The notes below the pieces were generated by a model. That model had not been told where the DNA came from. It saw only the letters and a list, made by a program, of their open reading frames with translations, and made no database searches. Shown here one piece after another: positions 1 through 9,943 of a stretch of DNA of 64,000 nt (position 1 is its first letter; each line of letters begins with the position of its first letter). Both the position numbers and the translations under genes were made by a program. Source of the stretch: Gammaproteobacteria bacterium HGW-Gammaproteobacteria-13 (lineage in GTDB: Bacteria > Pseudomonadota > Gammaproteobacteria > Pseudomonadales > Pseudomonadaceae); the NCBI GenBank assembly GCA_002840155.1, contig PGZH01000008.1:1-64000 (forward strand), read 5' to 3'.

Positions 1-350
1 CGATCTGTAAGCCGGGTTCTGTCGAGGACAGTCATTCCTCTACGACGTACATCACTGCACGCCTTTAGCAACCTACCCGGTTCCAGCGCGGGCCACGCCA
101 ATGGAACCCTATTTGGTCTTGCTCCGAGTGGGGTTTGCCTAGCCACGAACTGTTACCAGTCGCGCGGTGCGCTCTTACCGCACCTTTTCACCCTTACCGG
201 CACCGAAGCGCTTAGGCGGTTATTTTCTGTGGCACTTTCCGTAGGCTCACGCCTCCCAGGCGTTACCTGGCACTCCGCCCTATGGAGCCCGGACTTTCCT
301 CCCCCGCATTACGCAGAACGCAACACGGCAGCGACTGTCCGATCGACTCT
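1..350 (-). ncRNA. rnpB: RNase P RNA, class A, 3' end cut by window
   Basis: Catalytic RNA of RNase P, which matures tRNA 5' ends. On the minus strand the 5' end reads AGAGTCGATCGGACAGTCGC (near 350). It is followed by the conserved GGAGGAAAGTCCGGGCTCC block (near 285-303), the GGTGCGGTAAGAGCGCACCG region (near 165-185) and the 3' strand GACAGAACCCGGCTTACAG (near 5-23). From the usual length, roughly a dozen 3' bases lie outside the window. The 5' boundary is an estimate from the family consensus. It sits just downstream of rsmI on the same strand. Confidence 0.95.
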
Positions 351-391
351 CCGCGGGCAAGGTTAACGGCCCGCGCCCTATAGAACAAGGT

Positions 392-1264
392 TTAAACGTC
401 TTTCTGCTGCTCCAGGGCCGCCTGATAGAGCAAGTTTTTGCGCACCCCAGTGATCTCCGCCGCCAGTGCCGCCGCGCGCTTGAGCGGCATTTCCGCCAAC
501 AGCAGATTCAACACGCGCATGGCTTCGGCACTGACGGCCTCCTCGCCCTCCGGCGCCTGCCAACCCGCGACCAGCACCACACATTCGCCGCGCTGCTGAT
601 TGCTGTCGGCGGCCACCCAGGCGGCCAACTCAGCCAACGGCATGCCCTTGAGTGTTTCGAAGGTTTTGGTCAGCTCGCGCGCCAGCAGCGCTGGACGCTC
701 ATCGCCAAACACCGCCTGCATATCCTGCAGACACTCAAGGATGCGGTGCGGAGCCTCATAGAAGATCAGCGTGCGGGGCTCTTCCTTTACCTGCTCAAGG
801 CGCCCGCGACGCCCTGCTGCCTTGGCGGGCAGAAACCCCTCAAAAATAAAGCGATCCGACGGCAAGCCTGCAGCAGACAACGCGGCGATCAACGCACAAG
901 CGCCCGGCACCGGCACCACCGCAATACCGGCAGCGCGCGCTTGGCGCACCAGGTGATAACCGGGGTCGGAAATCAGCGGCGTGCCGGCATCGGAGATCAG
1001 CGCCACATCGTCACCCGCCAGCAATCGTGCGAGAAAGCGCCCACCCTGATCACGCTCATTGTGTTCATGGCAGGCCGCCAGCGGCGTGCCGATGCCAAAG
1101 TGCTGCATCAGCCGTGCGGAATGGCGGGTGTCCTCTGCGGCAATCAGAGCCACACCGCGCAGGATGGTTAGCGCTCGCGCGCTGATGTCATCCAGGTTGC
1201 CAATGGGTGTAGCAACCACATAAAGACTGCCCAAAGGCGAATTCGCAGCAGCGGAAGTGGTCAC
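392..1264 (-). CDS. rsmI: 16S rRNA (cytidine1402-2'-O)-methyltransferase RsmI
   Basis: A 290-residue SAM-dependent methyltransferase that 2'-O-methylates C1402 in the decoding centre of 16S rRNA, in the cytoplasm. Family motifs are clear: ATPIGNL (residues 18-24), AEDTR (43-47) and [13 protein letters not shown] (about 90-102), all part of the tetrapyrrole-methylase fold. Length is normal for the family. The gene is divergent from lpoA across a 126-base gap, and its 3' end lies about 40 bases before rnpB, an arrangement I recall as typical of Pseudomonas. Confidence 0.96.
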   Translation of the reverse strand: MTTSAAANSPLGSLYVVATPIGNLDDISARALTILRGVALIAAEDTRHSARLMQHFGIGTPLAACHEHNERDQGGRFLARLLAGDDVALISDAGTPLISDPGYHLVRQARAAGIAVVPVPGACALIAALSAAGLPSDRFIFEGFLPAKAAGRRGRLEQVKEEPRTLIFYEAPHRILECLQDMQAVFGDERPALLARELTKTFETLKGMPLAELAAWVAADSNQQRGECVVLVAGWQAPEGEEAVSAEAMRVLNLLLAEMPLKRAAALAAEITGVRKNLLYQAALEQQKDV

Positions 1265-1390
1265 AGCACAGGCCTCTCAAAATCAGCAAAGCGCGCATTG
1301 TAGCCCGTTTCCAACCTTCGACATCGCGTCACCCGGCGGGCTTGGGTACAATTCAACGCTCAATTTGATCAAGTATCAGGAACGCCCTAC

Positions 1391-3214
1391 ATGCCCACCC
1401 GCCTGATCGCCCGCCTGCGCGCCCTTTCCATCCTCTGCCTTGCCGGCCTGTTCGCCGCTTGCGCCAGCCAGCCCTCATCGACCTTGGGCGAGCTGCCACG
1501 CACGCCGCAAGCCAGCATCGAACAACTGCTGCAGCAAGCAGCCGAAAGCCCGGCAGAGCAAGCTGCGGCGCTGCGCCTGTCGGCGGCCGACCTGGCCTAT
1601 AAGCAGAAGGATCCGGCCCGCGCCAGCAGCATTCTTGAACAGGTGCAACTGGAAAGTCTGAAGCCGGCCCAGCAGATCTACGCCAGCACCCTGCGCGCCG
1701 AACTGGACATGAGCCGCAACAAACCCAAGGCCGCCCTGCGTGCCCTCAGCCACCCGAGCATGGAGCGCCTCGGCGAGCTGCCGGTTGAACAACAGGTACG
1801 CAGCCAGCTGGTCCGCGCCAACGCCCTGCAGGCCACCGGGCAAACCCTGGCCGCCGCGCGCGAACGCGCCTATATCGCGCCACTGCTCAGTGGCGCCAGC
1901 GCCACGCACAACCAGGAAGCCATCTGGACCCTGGTCTCCAGCCTGCCCGCGAGCGAGCAGCAAGCCAGCGGCGATGCCGACCTCGACGGCTGGCTGGAAC
2001 TGGCCCGCGCATCCAAGAGCGCTGGCACCCTGGAGCAGCAGCAAAGCGCTATCGATGCCTGGGTCGCCGCCAACCCGCAACACCCTGCCGCACAACAACT
2101 GCCGCAGGCGCTGGTCGAGCTGAAAAAGCTCTCCAGCCAACCGCTGACTGAGATTGCTCTGCTGCTGCCGCAGGATGGCCAGCTGGCTAGCGTGGCCCGC
2201 GCCCTGCGCGACGGCTTCCTCGCCGCGCATTATCAGGCGCAGCAAGCCGGGCAGAACCCGCCGAACATTCAGATGTTCGACAGCTCGCGCATCGGCTCCA
2301 TGGACGCCTTCTACGCCCAGGCCCAGGCCACCGGCGTACAGCTGGTGATCGGCCCACTGGAAAAGAACCTGGTCAGCCAGCTGAGCAGCCGTGAACAGCT
2401 GCCGATCACCACCCTCGCCCTGAACTACAGCGAAGGCACCCAGGAAGGCCCGGCGCAACTGTTCCAATTCGGCCTCGCCGCCGAGGACGAAGCCCGCGAA
2501 GTTGCGCGTCGCGCCTGGGCCGACGGCATGCGCCGCGCCGTAGCACTGGTGCCCAACGGTGAATGGGGCGACCGCGTACTCGCCGCCTTCCGCCAGAGCT
2601 GGCAAGCCCAGGGCGGCACCTTGATCGCCGCCGAGCATGTTGATCAGCCGGTCGAACTGGCCCGACAGATCGCCGATTTGTTCCAACTGCGCGAAAGCGA
2701 AGCACGCAGCAAACGCCTGCAAAACACCCTGGGCACCTCGGTTGCTGCTGCCCCGTCGCGTCGCCGTGATGTCGACTTTATCTTCCTCGCCGCCACGCCG
2801 CAGCAGGCCCAGCAGATAAAACCGACCCTGGCCTTCCAGTACGCCGGCGATGTACCGGTGTACGCCACCTCGCACCTGTTTACCGGCACCTACAACCAGG
2901 CGCAGTACATCGACCTCAACGGCATCATGTTCTGCGAAACCCCCTGGCTGCTGAACGTCAACGACCCGCTGCGCCAGCAGGCCAGCACGCAGTGGCCGCA
3001 GGCCGGCGGTAGCCTCGGCCGCCTGTATGCCATGGGCGCTGATGCCTTCCAGCTGGCACCACGCCTGAACCAGCTCAAGGCCTTGCCCGAGACTCGCCTG
3101 CAAGGCCTGTCCGGTAACCTGAGCCTGAACCCGAGCCAGCGCATTGAGCGGCAACTGCCCTGGGCCGAGTTCCGTGACGGCCAGGTGCAGCCGCTGCCCG
3201 ACAGCCTCAATTGA
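1391..3214 (+). CDS. lpoA: Penicillin-binding protein activator LpoA
   Basis: Outer-membrane lipoprotein of 607 residues that activates the peptidoglycan synthase PBP1A from the periplasmic side. The signal peptide ends in the lipobox LFAAC, so Cys24 would be lipidated. An N-terminal TPR-like helical region (about 30-250) is followed by a C-terminal domain of the periplasmic-binding-protein fold (about 260-600). A possible -10 box TACAAT lies at 1347-1352, but no convincing -35 accompanies it. Its TGA stop overlaps the TTG start of yraN, so the two are probably translationally coupled. Confidence 0.93.
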   Translation: MPTRLIARLRALSILCLAGLFAACASQPSSTLGELPRTPQASIEQLLQQAAESPAEQAAALRLSAADLAYKQKDPARASSILEQVQLESLKPAQQIYASTLRAELDMSRNKPKAALRALSHPSMERLGELPVEQQVRSQLVRANALQATGQTLAAARERAYIAPLLSGASATHNQEAIWTLVSSLPASEQQASGDADLDGWLELARASKSAGTLEQQQSAIDAWVAANPQHPAAQQLPQALVELKKLSSQPLTEIALLLPQDGQLASVARALRDGFLAAHYQAQQAGQNPPNIQMFDSSRIGSMDAFYAQAQATGVQLVIGPLEKNLVSQLSSREQLPITTLALNYSEGTQEGPAQLFQFGLAAEDEAREVARRAWADGMRRAVALVPNGEWGDRVLAAFRQSWQAQGGTLIAAEHVDQPVELARQIADLFQLRESEARSKRLQNTLGTSVAAAPSRRRDVDFIFLAATPQQAQQIKPTLAFQYAGDVPVYATSHLFTGTYNQAQYIDLNGIMFCETPWLLNVNDPLRQQASTQWPQAGGSLGRLYAMGADAFQLAPRLNQLKALPETRLQGLSGNLSLNPSQRIERQLPWAEFRDGQVQPLPDSLN

Positions 3215-3585
3215 GCGAGCGCATCAGCACGCAACAACGCGGTGATGCTGCCGAAGCCCTGGCCCGGCAGCATCTCGAGCAGCACGGCCTGCGCCTGCTG
3301 GCACAGAACTGGCGCTGCCGCCTCGGCGAGCTCGATCTGGTCATGCTCGACGCCGATACAGTAGTATTCGTAGAAGTTCGCTATCGGCGCCATAGCGCCT
3401 GGGGCGGCGCAGCAGAGAGCGTGGATGCACGCAAACGTGAGAAACTCAGCCGCGCCGCTCAGCACTTCCTGCAACAAGAATCACGCTGGGCCAAGTACCC
3501 ATGCCGTTTTGATGTGATTGCCATAAACGCCGACAGCCAAGCCCCCGCGCAACTGGACTGGATTCAAAACGCCTTTGATACCTGA
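3211..3585 (+). CDS. yraN: YraN family protein (UPF0102)
   Basis: Protein of 124 residues with the endonuclease-like fold of the UPF0102 family. The typical motifs are RGDAAE near the N-terminus, NWRCRLGELDLV (about 31-42) and VFVEVRYR (about 51-58). The Glu and Asp residues in these motifs match the acidic core of PD-(D/E)XK-like nucleases, but the cellular role is not established. The start is a TTG whose last two bases belong to the lpoA stop codon; no ATG gives the full conserved N-terminus. Confidence 0.9.
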   Translation: MSERISTQQRGDAAEALARQHLEQHGLRLLAQNWRCRLGELDLVMLDADTVVFVEVRYRRHSAWGGAAESVDARKREKLSRAAQHFLQQESRWAKYPCRFDVIAINADSQAPAQLDWIQNAFDT

Positions 3586-4739
<1,154 letters not shown>

Positions 4740-4774
4740 TAGCCCCATCCAGGTAGCGCCTGTGCGGCGGCAAT

Positions 4775-4803
4775 AAAAAGGCGATCTTCGGATCGCCTTT
4801 TTT
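4775..4803. terminator. Bidirectional rho-independent terminator between dolP and sspB
   Basis: AAAAAGGCGATC, loop TTCG, then GATCGCCTTTTT: a perfect 12-bp stem closed by a stable UUCG tetraloop. It has a T run on both strands, so it can serve both the rightward lpoA operon and the leftward sspA-sspB operon, whose ends converge here. Confidence 0.93.
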
Positions 4804-4807
4804 ATCT

Positions 4808-5224
4808 TTACTTGACCACTTTCAGACTGGGCCTGCCACTGGGGCGCGGCGGCTCATCATCCGGCGGGCTTTGCTCATCCGGGTCTTCGATCTCTTCATC
4901 AGCATCGAGCATCGAGGATTCCGCATCAAACACCATGCCCTGGCCATTCTCCCGCGCATAGATCGCCAGCACGGCAGCTGCGGGGATATACAGGCTTTGC
5001 GGCACGCCGGCAAAACGCCCCTCGAAGCTCACTGCCTCATTATCCATATGCAAATGACGCACGGCTGTAGGCGAGACATTCAGCACGATCTGCCCATCAC
5101 TGGCAAAACCGGCAGGCACCTGCACACCGGCAAATTCGGCATTGACCAGCAGGTGCGGGGTGCAGTCGTTGTCCACGATCCACTCATAGAGGGCACGAAC
5201 CAGATAAGGACGACTCGACTTCAT
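4808..5224 (-). CDS. sspB: ClpXP protease specificity-enhancing factor SspB
   Basis: Adaptor of 138 residues that tethers ssrA-tagged proteins to ClpX. The folded SspB domain spans about residues 1-105 and begins MKSSRPYLVRALYEW. It is followed by an acidic, proline-rich linker and the C-terminal ClpX-docking tail RPSLKVVK. I chose the ATG at 5224 over the GTG directly before it because the Shine-Dalgarno GAGGAGG then has a proper 5-base spacer. It lies 15 bases downstream of sspA in the same operon. Confidence 0.95.
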   Translation of the reverse strand: MKSSRPYLVRALYEWIVDNDCTPHLLVNAEFAGVQVPAGFASDGQIVLNVSPTAVRHLHMDNEAVSFEGRFAGVPQSLYIPAAAVLAIYARENGQGMVFDAESSMLDADEEIEDPDEQSPPDDEPPRPSGRPSLKVVK

Positions 5225-5239
5225 CACTACCTCCTCGGG

Positions 5240-5857
5240 TTAACGCATATCACGTTCGACAGGCGACAGACTGGTCTGGAACGCTTCACGAGCAAACTGA
5301 CGCTCCATGTAGTCCAGCAACGGCTTGGCCGGCTTGGGCAACTCTATCCCCAGAATCGGCAAACGCCAAAGAATCGGCAGCAGGCAGCAGTCCACCAGAC
5401 TCAATTCCTCACTGAGGAAATAGGCCTTGTCGGCAAACAGCGGCGACACACCCGTCAGGCTCTCGCGCAGCTCCTTGCGCGCCAGCGCACGGGCCGGCTC
5501 CTTGCTGCGCGGATCAAGAATCAGGTCCACCTGTGCGCACCAGTCGCGCTGAATGCGATGAATCAGCAGACGGCTATTGGCTCGAGCCACCGGGTACACC
5601 GGCAACAACGGCGGATGCGGGTAACGCTCATCCAGGTATTCCATCACCACAGTCGACTCATACAGAGCCAAATCGCGATCCACCAGGGTCGGCAGGCTGG
5701 CGTAGGGATTAACCTCCAGCAGCTTGGCCGGGTAACGGCCCTTTTCGACACTGATGATCTCGGCGCTGACACCCTTCTCGGCGAGCACAATGCGTACGCG
5801 GTGGGAATAGTGGTCGGCGGGGTCGGAGTAACAGGCCAACCGATTGGTCACGCCCAT
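5240..5857 (-). CDS. sspA: Stringent starvation protein A
   Basis: RNA-polymerase-associated protein of 205 residues with a glutathione-S-transferase fold: thioredoxin-like N-terminal domain (about 9-85, with [14 protein letters not shown] and [12 protein letters not shown]) and a helical C-terminal domain. SspA alters promoter use during starvation and acid stress. A strong Shine-Dalgarno GAGGAGG precedes the ATG. It is the first gene of the sspAB operon, and a T-tailed hairpin lies about 38 bases upstream of the start. Confidence 0.95.
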   Translation of the reverse strand: MGVTNRLACYSDPADHYSHRVRIVLAEKGVSAEIISVEKGRYPAKLLEVNPYASLPTLVDRDLALYESTVVMEYLDERYPHPPLLPVYPVARANSRLLIHRIQRDWCAQVDLILDPRSKEPARALARKELRESLTGVSPLFADKAYFLSEELSLVDCCLLPILWRLPILGIELPKPAKPLLDYMERQFAREAFQTSLSPVERDMR

Positions 5858-5894
5858 GGCGATCCTCCTCGCTTATAAAGTTATGTGAAGCAGA

Positions 5895-5916
5895 AAAAAT
5901 TGCCGGAGCAATTTTT
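5895..5916 (-). terminator. T-tailed hairpin just upstream of sspA
   Basis: AAAAATTGC, loop CGGA, GCAATTTTT. On the minus strand it is followed by TTCTGC, about 38 bases before the sspA start. It could be a second terminator that isolates sspA from the cytochrome bc1 operon, or part of an sspA leader. The adjacent 5917-5965 holds small GC-rich inverted repeats and no gene. Confidence 0.5.
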
Positions 5917-5972
5917 GACGTCGCTTGCGACGGCCCCGCAGGGGTAGCCGCCAGGGATGGCAGGGTACAAAA

Positions 5973-5998
5973 CCTGCGCGCCCAAAGGGGCGCGCAGG
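5973..5998 (-). terminator. Rho-independent terminator of the cytochrome bc1 operon
   Basis: CCTGCGCGCCC, loop AAAG, GGGCGCGCAGG: an 11-bp GC stem. On the minus strand the hairpin is followed by TTTTG, as expected for the end of the leftward petABC transcript, 23 bases past the cytochrome c1 stop. Confidence 0.85.
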
Positions 5999-6020
5999 AC
6001 AACAGCGGAGATGCTACGGA

Positions 6021-6800
6021 TTAATGCACGTCCTTCCAGTACTCGCGCTTGAGCAGATAGGCGAATACGAAGAAGAAGGCAAGATACAGCAGAACGTAGG
6101 TACCGATGCGCTGACTTTTCAACTTGACCGGGTTGGCCGAGTAGGCGAGGAAGGTCACCAGGTTCTGGATCTTCTCGTCGAACTCTTCAGTGCTCAGCTG
6201 GCCGGTCTTCGGCTCAACAGTCAACTGGTCACAGGCTTCGTGAGTGATCGGGGTGCCGGTCAGTGGATCGAACAGCTTCTTGCCATCCTCAACCACTTGC
6301 ACCTGCTTGCAACCAATCACCTGCTTACCCTGCAGGCCCACCAGCACGTTCGGCATGCCGACGTTCGGGAAGACCTTGTTGTTGGCACCCAGCGGACGAC
6401 TTGGATCGTCGTAGAAGGTGCGCAGGTAGGTGTACAGCCAATCGTTACCACGCACACGGGCAACCAGAGTCAGATCGGGCGGCGCAGCACCAAACCAGGC
6501 TTTAGCATCAGCTGGCTGCATGCCGATATTCATGTGCTCGCCAATCTTCGCGCCAGTGAACACCAGGTTCTCCAGCATGATTTCATGGGGAACACCAATG
6601 TCATCAGCAACACGCTCATAGCGCTGATATTGCGCCGAGTGGCAACCCATGCAGTAGTTGGCGAACGTACGCGCGCCATCCTGCAGAGCCGCTTTATCAG
6701 CCAGATCGATATCCACTTTATCCAGTGGGTAGCCACTGCCAGCGCCCAAAGCCAGCGCCGGCATTGCAGCAATTACGAGTGCAGCAAATAGCTTCTTCAT
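6021..6800 (-). CDS. petC: Ubiquinol-cytochrome c reductase, cytochrome c1
   Basis: Heme-c subunit of the cytochrome bc1 complex, 259 residues, passing electrons from the Rieske centre to soluble cytochrome c on the periplasmic face. A signal peptide (about 1-20) precedes the heme-binding CMGCH (50-54). The axial Met is probably in the MPNV segment, and a C-terminal anchor helix ends LLKREYWKDVH. The ATG at 6800 overlaps the cytochrome b stop (TGATG), which rules out the longer open frame upstream. Confidence 0.96.
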   Translation of the reverse strand: MKKLFAALVIAAMPALALGAGSGYPLDKVDIDLADKAALQDGARTFANYCMGCHSAQYQRYERVADDIGVPHEIMLENLVFTGAKIGEHMNIGMQPADAKAWFGAAPPDLTLVARVRGNDWLYTYLRTFYDDPSRPLGANNKVFPNVGMPNVLVGLQGKQVIGCKQVQVVEDGKKLFDPLTGTPITHEACDQLTVEPKTGQLSTEEFDEKIQNLVTFLAYSANPVKLKSQRIGTYVLLYLAFFFVFAYLLKREYWKDVH

Positions 6801-8014
6801 CAGCCAGTCACCCTTTCCGGAACCGGTTTGGTCTTCTCGAGTTTGGTATAGAACGGCATCAGGATGAAGTACGCGAAGTACAGGAAGGTACACACCTGCG
6901 ACAGCAGCGTACGGCCTGGGGTTGGCGACAATACGCCCAACACGCCGAGAATCACGAAAGATACGCAGAAGATCAGCAGCCAGACCTTGCTCATCCAGCC
7001 CTTGTAGCGCATCGACTTGACCGGACTACGGTCCAGCCACGGCAGCACGAACAGCACTGCAATAGCCGCACCCATGGCAATTACACCGAGCAGCTTGTCC
7101 GGTACCGCACGCAGAATTGCGTAGAACGGGGTGAAGTACCAAACCGGGGCAATGTGCTCAGGGGTCTTGAACGGGTTGGCCGCTTCGAAGTTCGGCTTCT
7201 CGAGGAAATAACCACCCATTTCCGGGAAGAAGAAGATCACGAAGCAGAAGATAAACAGGAACACCACAACACCGACGATATCTTTCACGGTGTAGTACGG
7301 GTGGAAGGCGATGCCGTCGAGCGGAATGCCGTTCTCGTCCTTGTTCTTCTTGATGTCGACGCCGTCCGGGTTGTTCGAGCCGACTTCATGCAGCGCCAGG
7401 ATGTGCAACACCACCAGACCGAGAATCACGATCGGCAGGGCCACAACGTGCAGGGCGAAGAAGCGGTTCAGGGTAATCCCGGAGATCAGGTAGTCACCAC
7501 GGATCCACTGAGTCAGGTCCGCACCGATCACCGGAATGGCACCGAACAGCGAGATGATCACCTGGGCGCCCCAGTAGGACATCTGGCCCCACGGCAGCAG
7601 GTAACCCATAAAGGCTTCGGCCATCAGCATCAGGTAGATCAGCATGCCGAAGATCCACACCAGCTCACGTGGCTTCTGGTAGGAGCCGTAGAGCAGACCG
7701 CGGAACATGTGCAAGTAGACCACCACGAAGAACGCCGAAGCACCGGTGGAGTGCAGGTAGCGCAGAATCCAGCCGTACTCCACATCACGCATGATGTATT
7801 CGACCGAAGCAAACGCCTGCTCAGCCGACGGGGTGTAGCTCATGGTCAGCCAAACACCGGTAACGATCTGATTGACCAATACCAGCAGCGCCAGGGAGCC
7901 GAAGAAGTAGAAGAAATTGAAGTTCTTTGGCGCGTAGTACTTGGACAGATGGTCTTCCCACATCTTGGTCGCGGGAAAGCGCGCATCAACCCATTCCATG
8001 AATTTACTCATCAT
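6800..8014 (-). CDS. petB: Ubiquinol-cytochrome c reductase, cytochrome b
   Basis: Membrane core of the bc1 complex, 404 residues with eight predicted helices, carrying both b hemes and the quinol oxidation and quinone reduction sites. The heme-ligand helices include RYLHSTGASAFFVVVYLHM and FALHVVALPIVILGLVVLH, and the Qo-site motif PEHI is present as TPEHIAP. The start ATG at 8014 overlaps the Rieske stop (ATGA) and follows AGGAG at a 5-base spacing. Confidence 0.97.
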   Translation of the reverse strand: MMSKFMEWVDARFPATKMWEDHLSKYYAPKNFNFFYFFGSLALLVLVNQIVTGVWLTMSYTPSAEQAFASVEYIMRDVEYGWILRYLHSTGASAFFVVVYLHMFRGLLYGSYQKPRELVWIFGMLIYLMLMAEAFMGYLLPWGQMSYWGAQVIISLFGAIPVIGADLTQWIRGDYLISGITLNRFFALHVVALPIVILGLVVLHILALHEVGSNNPDGVDIKKNKDENGIPLDGIAFHPYYTVKDIVGVVVFLFIFCFVIFFFPEMGGYFLEKPNFEAANPFKTPEHIAPVWYFTPFYAILRAVPDKLLGVIAMGAAIAVLFVLPWLDRSPVKSMRYKGWMSKVWLLIFCVSFVILGVLGVLSPTPGRTLLSQVCTFLYFAYFILMPFYTKLEKTKPVPERVTG

Positions 8015-8604
8015 GCTTTCTCCTGATCCACACCGATGATGATCACATCATCCGACTCATACGTGTGCGGCGGCACCGGCAGGTTCAAGGGCGCAGGCTG
8101 AGCCTTGTACACGCGACCAGCGAGGTCGTAGCGCGAACCATGGCATGGGCAGAAATAGCCACCGACCCAATCAGCACCGAGGTCAGCAGGCGCCACTTCC
8201 GGACGGAAGGACGGCGCGCAACCCAGGTGGGTGCACAGACCTACCAGCAGCAGCACTTCCGGTTTGATCGAACGGGTTTTCGGATCGACATAGCTCGGCT
8301 GCTCAGACGCCTTGGAGTCAAAGTCGGCCAGTTGCGGCTCAAGCTTGACCAGGTTGCTGAGGATCTCCTCGGTACGGCGCACGATAAACACCGGCTGCCC
8401 CCGCCACTCGGCAACCATTTGCTGGCCCGGCTCGATCTTGCTGACGTTCACCTTTACAGGTGCTCCGGCAGCTTTAGCCTTGGCGCTTGGGAACCAGGAC
8501 CCTACGAACGGGACCGCGGCACCCACCGCTCCTGCAGCGCCCACCACAGAGGTGGCCGCTACCAGAAAGCGACGCCGGCCTGCATTCACGCCGTCATTGC
8601 TCAT
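8011..8604 (-). CDS. petA: Ubiquinol-cytochrome c reductase, Rieske iron-sulfur subunit
   Basis: Rieske subunit of 197 residues. A twin-arginine type N-terminus (RRRFL, 10-14) precedes a hydrophobic anchor. The [2Fe-2S] cluster boxes are CTHLGC (124-129) and CPCHGS (152-157), giving two Cys and two His ligands plus the stabilising disulfide pair. It is the first gene of the petABC operon; a plausible sigma-70 promoter lies at 8644-8673. Confidence 0.97.
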   Translation of the reverse strand: MSNDGVNAGRRRFLVAATSVVGAAGAVGAAVPFVGSWFPSAKAKAAGAPVKVNVSKIEPGQQMVAEWRGQPVFIVRRTEEILSNLVKLEPQLADFDSKASEQPSYVDPKTRSIKPEVLLLVGLCTHLGCAPSFRPEVAPADLGADWVGGYFCPCHGSRYDLAGRVYKAQPAPLNLPVPPHTYESDDVIIIGVDQEKA

Positions 8605-8643
8605 TCAGTCGTCTCCCATCAGCTTTATGGCCTTTTAAGCAGG

Positions 8644-8673
8644 CCTATACTCGGTAAGTTTCAGATCGCACAA
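8644..8673 (-). promoter_or_regulatory. Probable sigma-70 promoter of petABC
   Basis: On the minus strand TTGTGC (8673-8668), an 18-base spacer and TATAGG (8649-8644), about 40 bases upstream of the petA start. The match is moderate and no start site has been mapped. Confidence 0.45.
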
Positions 8674-8767
8674 AAAGTTGCCGAATGGTAAAGAAAAGCC
8701 CCTTTACTGACAAGGTAATTACCCAGTCATAAGGGACGCAACGCCTTGCAAATCACGGCACTCACTG

Positions 8768-8786
8768 CTGCGGCATGATGCCGCAG
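8768..8786. repeat. 19-bp near-perfect palindrome upstream of petA
   Basis: CTGCGGCATGATGCCGCAG pairs completely except for its central base. It lies between the petA promoter and the rpsI terminator. It has no T run, so it is more like an operator or a transcript-stabilising hairpin than a terminator. Confidence 0.55.
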
Positions 8787-8803
8787 ACTAAATCATCGCC
8801 CAT

Positions 8804-8842
8804 AAAAAACGCCCAGTTCCGAAAGGAAACTGGGCGCTTTTT
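8804..8842 (-). terminator. Rho-independent terminator of rplM-rpsI
   Basis: AAAAACGCCCAGTTCC and its complement GGAAACTGGGCGCTTTTT form a stem with a short GAAA-type loop. On the minus strand a T6 run follows, 17 bases past the rpsI stop. Confidence 0.9.
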
Positions 8843-8859
8843 GGAACGCAGGTAGCGAA

Positions 8860-9252
8860 TTAACGCTTGGAGTACTGCGGACGCTTACGCGCTTTACGCA
8901 GACCAACCTTCTTACGTTCAACTTCACGGGCATCGCGAGTCACGAAGCCAGCTTTACGCAGTGCAGGACGCAGAGCTTCGTCATAGTCCATCAGGGCACG
9001 AGTGATGCCGTGGCGGATTGCGCCAGCCTGGCCACTTACGCCGCCACCGATAACGGTAACGAAGATATCGAACTTCTCGGTCATCTCAACCAGTTCCAGC
9101 GGCTGACGAACTACCATGCGGGCAGTTTCGCGACCGAAGAAACCATCAAGAGTGCGATTGTTGATGGAGATTTTGCCAGTGCCCGCACGCAGGAAAACGC
9201 GAGCGGTTGCAGTCTTGCGACGGCCAGTGCCGTAATTTTGAGTCGCCGACAT
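8860..9252 (-). CDS. rpsI: 30S ribosomal protein S9
   Basis: Ribosomal protein of 130 residues with the universally conserved [14 protein letters not shown] start and the basic tail [17 protein letters not shown], whose C-terminal Arg contacts P-site tRNA. Length is standard. It follows rplM by 14 bases in the conserved two-gene L13-S9 operon. Confidence 0.99.
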   Translation of the reverse strand: MSATQNYGTGRRKTATARVFLRAGTGKISINNRTLDGFFGRETARMVVRQPLELVEMTEKFDIFVTVIGGGVSGQAGAIRHGITRALMDYDEALRPALRKAGFVTRDAREVERKKVGLRKARKRPQYSKR

Positions 9253-9266
9253 AATGAACTATTCCG

Positions 9267-9695
9267 TTAAAACTTCAGTTCTTGGGGCTGCTGAGCAGTG
9301 TGGGGGTGAGCAGCGCCCGCATACACTTTCAGCTTACGATACATGTCGCGACCCAGCGGGTTCTTCGGCAGCATGCCTTTAACCGCGGTCTCGATCACGC
9401 GCTCAGGGGCTTTAGCGATCAGCTTTTCGAAGTTGATCGACTTGATGCCGCCCGGGAAACCAGAGTGGGAGTAGTACATCTTGTCAGTGGTCTTGGCACC
9501 GGTAACGCGAATCTGCTCAGCGTTGATGATGACGATGTAGTCACCGGTATCAACGTGCGGAGTGTATTCAGGTTTGTGCTTGCCACGCAGACGGCTTGCA
9601 ACTTCGGTAGCCAGACGACCCAGGGTCTGACCTGCAGCGTCGACGACAAACCAGTCGCGCTTAACTGTTTCCGGTTTAGCAGTAAAAGTTTTCAT
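9267..9695 (-). CDS. rplM: 50S ribosomal protein L13
   Basis: Ribosomal protein of 142 residues beginning [15 protein letters not shown], with the L13 signature segment [15 protein letters not shown] (about 112-126). Length and sequence are normal. First gene of the operon, with a good sigma-70 promoter only about 43 bases upstream, which leaves little room for a long regulatory leader. Confidence 0.99.
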   Translation of the reverse strand: MKTFTAKPETVKRDWFVVDAAGQTLGRLATEVASRLRGKHKPEYTPHVDTGDYIVIINAEQIRVTGAKTTDKMYYSHSGFPGGIKSINFEKLIAKAPERVIETAVKGMLPKNPLGRDMYRKLKVYAGAAHPHTAQQPQELKF

Positions 9696-9737
9696 TCTTT
9701 ATAGCCTCAGGGGCCGCCCTGATAAATAAGACGGCGG

Positions 9738-9766
9738 ATCTTACTGAATAGTGCGTACTTTGACAA
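9738..9766 (-). promoter_or_regulatory. Sigma-70 promoter of rplM-rpsI
   Basis: On the minus strand TTGTCA (9766-9761), a 17-base spacer and TAAGAT (9743-9738), ending 43 bases before the rplM start. An overlapping TTGACT is an alternative -35. The rest of 9767-9943, upstream of tas, shows no gene. Confidence 0.6.
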
Positions 9767-9943
9767 GTCAAAGGCAGCCGAAAACAGGCGCTATCGGGGG
9801 CTCGGGTCAGCGCGTCCGTAATACGGCAAGATTCTTCGGCAGGCGGCGCATCACTTCCACTGCAGAAAGAGGTGCGCAATTATGCAGATTGCGCGGAGAA
9901 TTTCAACACGATTATGCCAATCCGCTTTTTCAAGGAGCTTGCA

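Noticed and set aside
378-584. Small minus-strand frame near rnpB
   Set aside because: It overlaps the rsmI 3' end in another frame, and the product is a low-complexity Gly/Arg-rich sequence typical of spurious GC-rich frames.
1475-3154. Minus-strand open frame of 559 codons
   Set aside because: It is antisense to lpoA, whose lipobox, domains and overlap with yraN are convincing. Long antisense frames are expected in GC-rich DNA.
6021-6893. Longer start for cytochrome c1
   Set aside because: The extra 31 codons lie inside cytochrome b and precede the true signal peptide MKKLFAALV.
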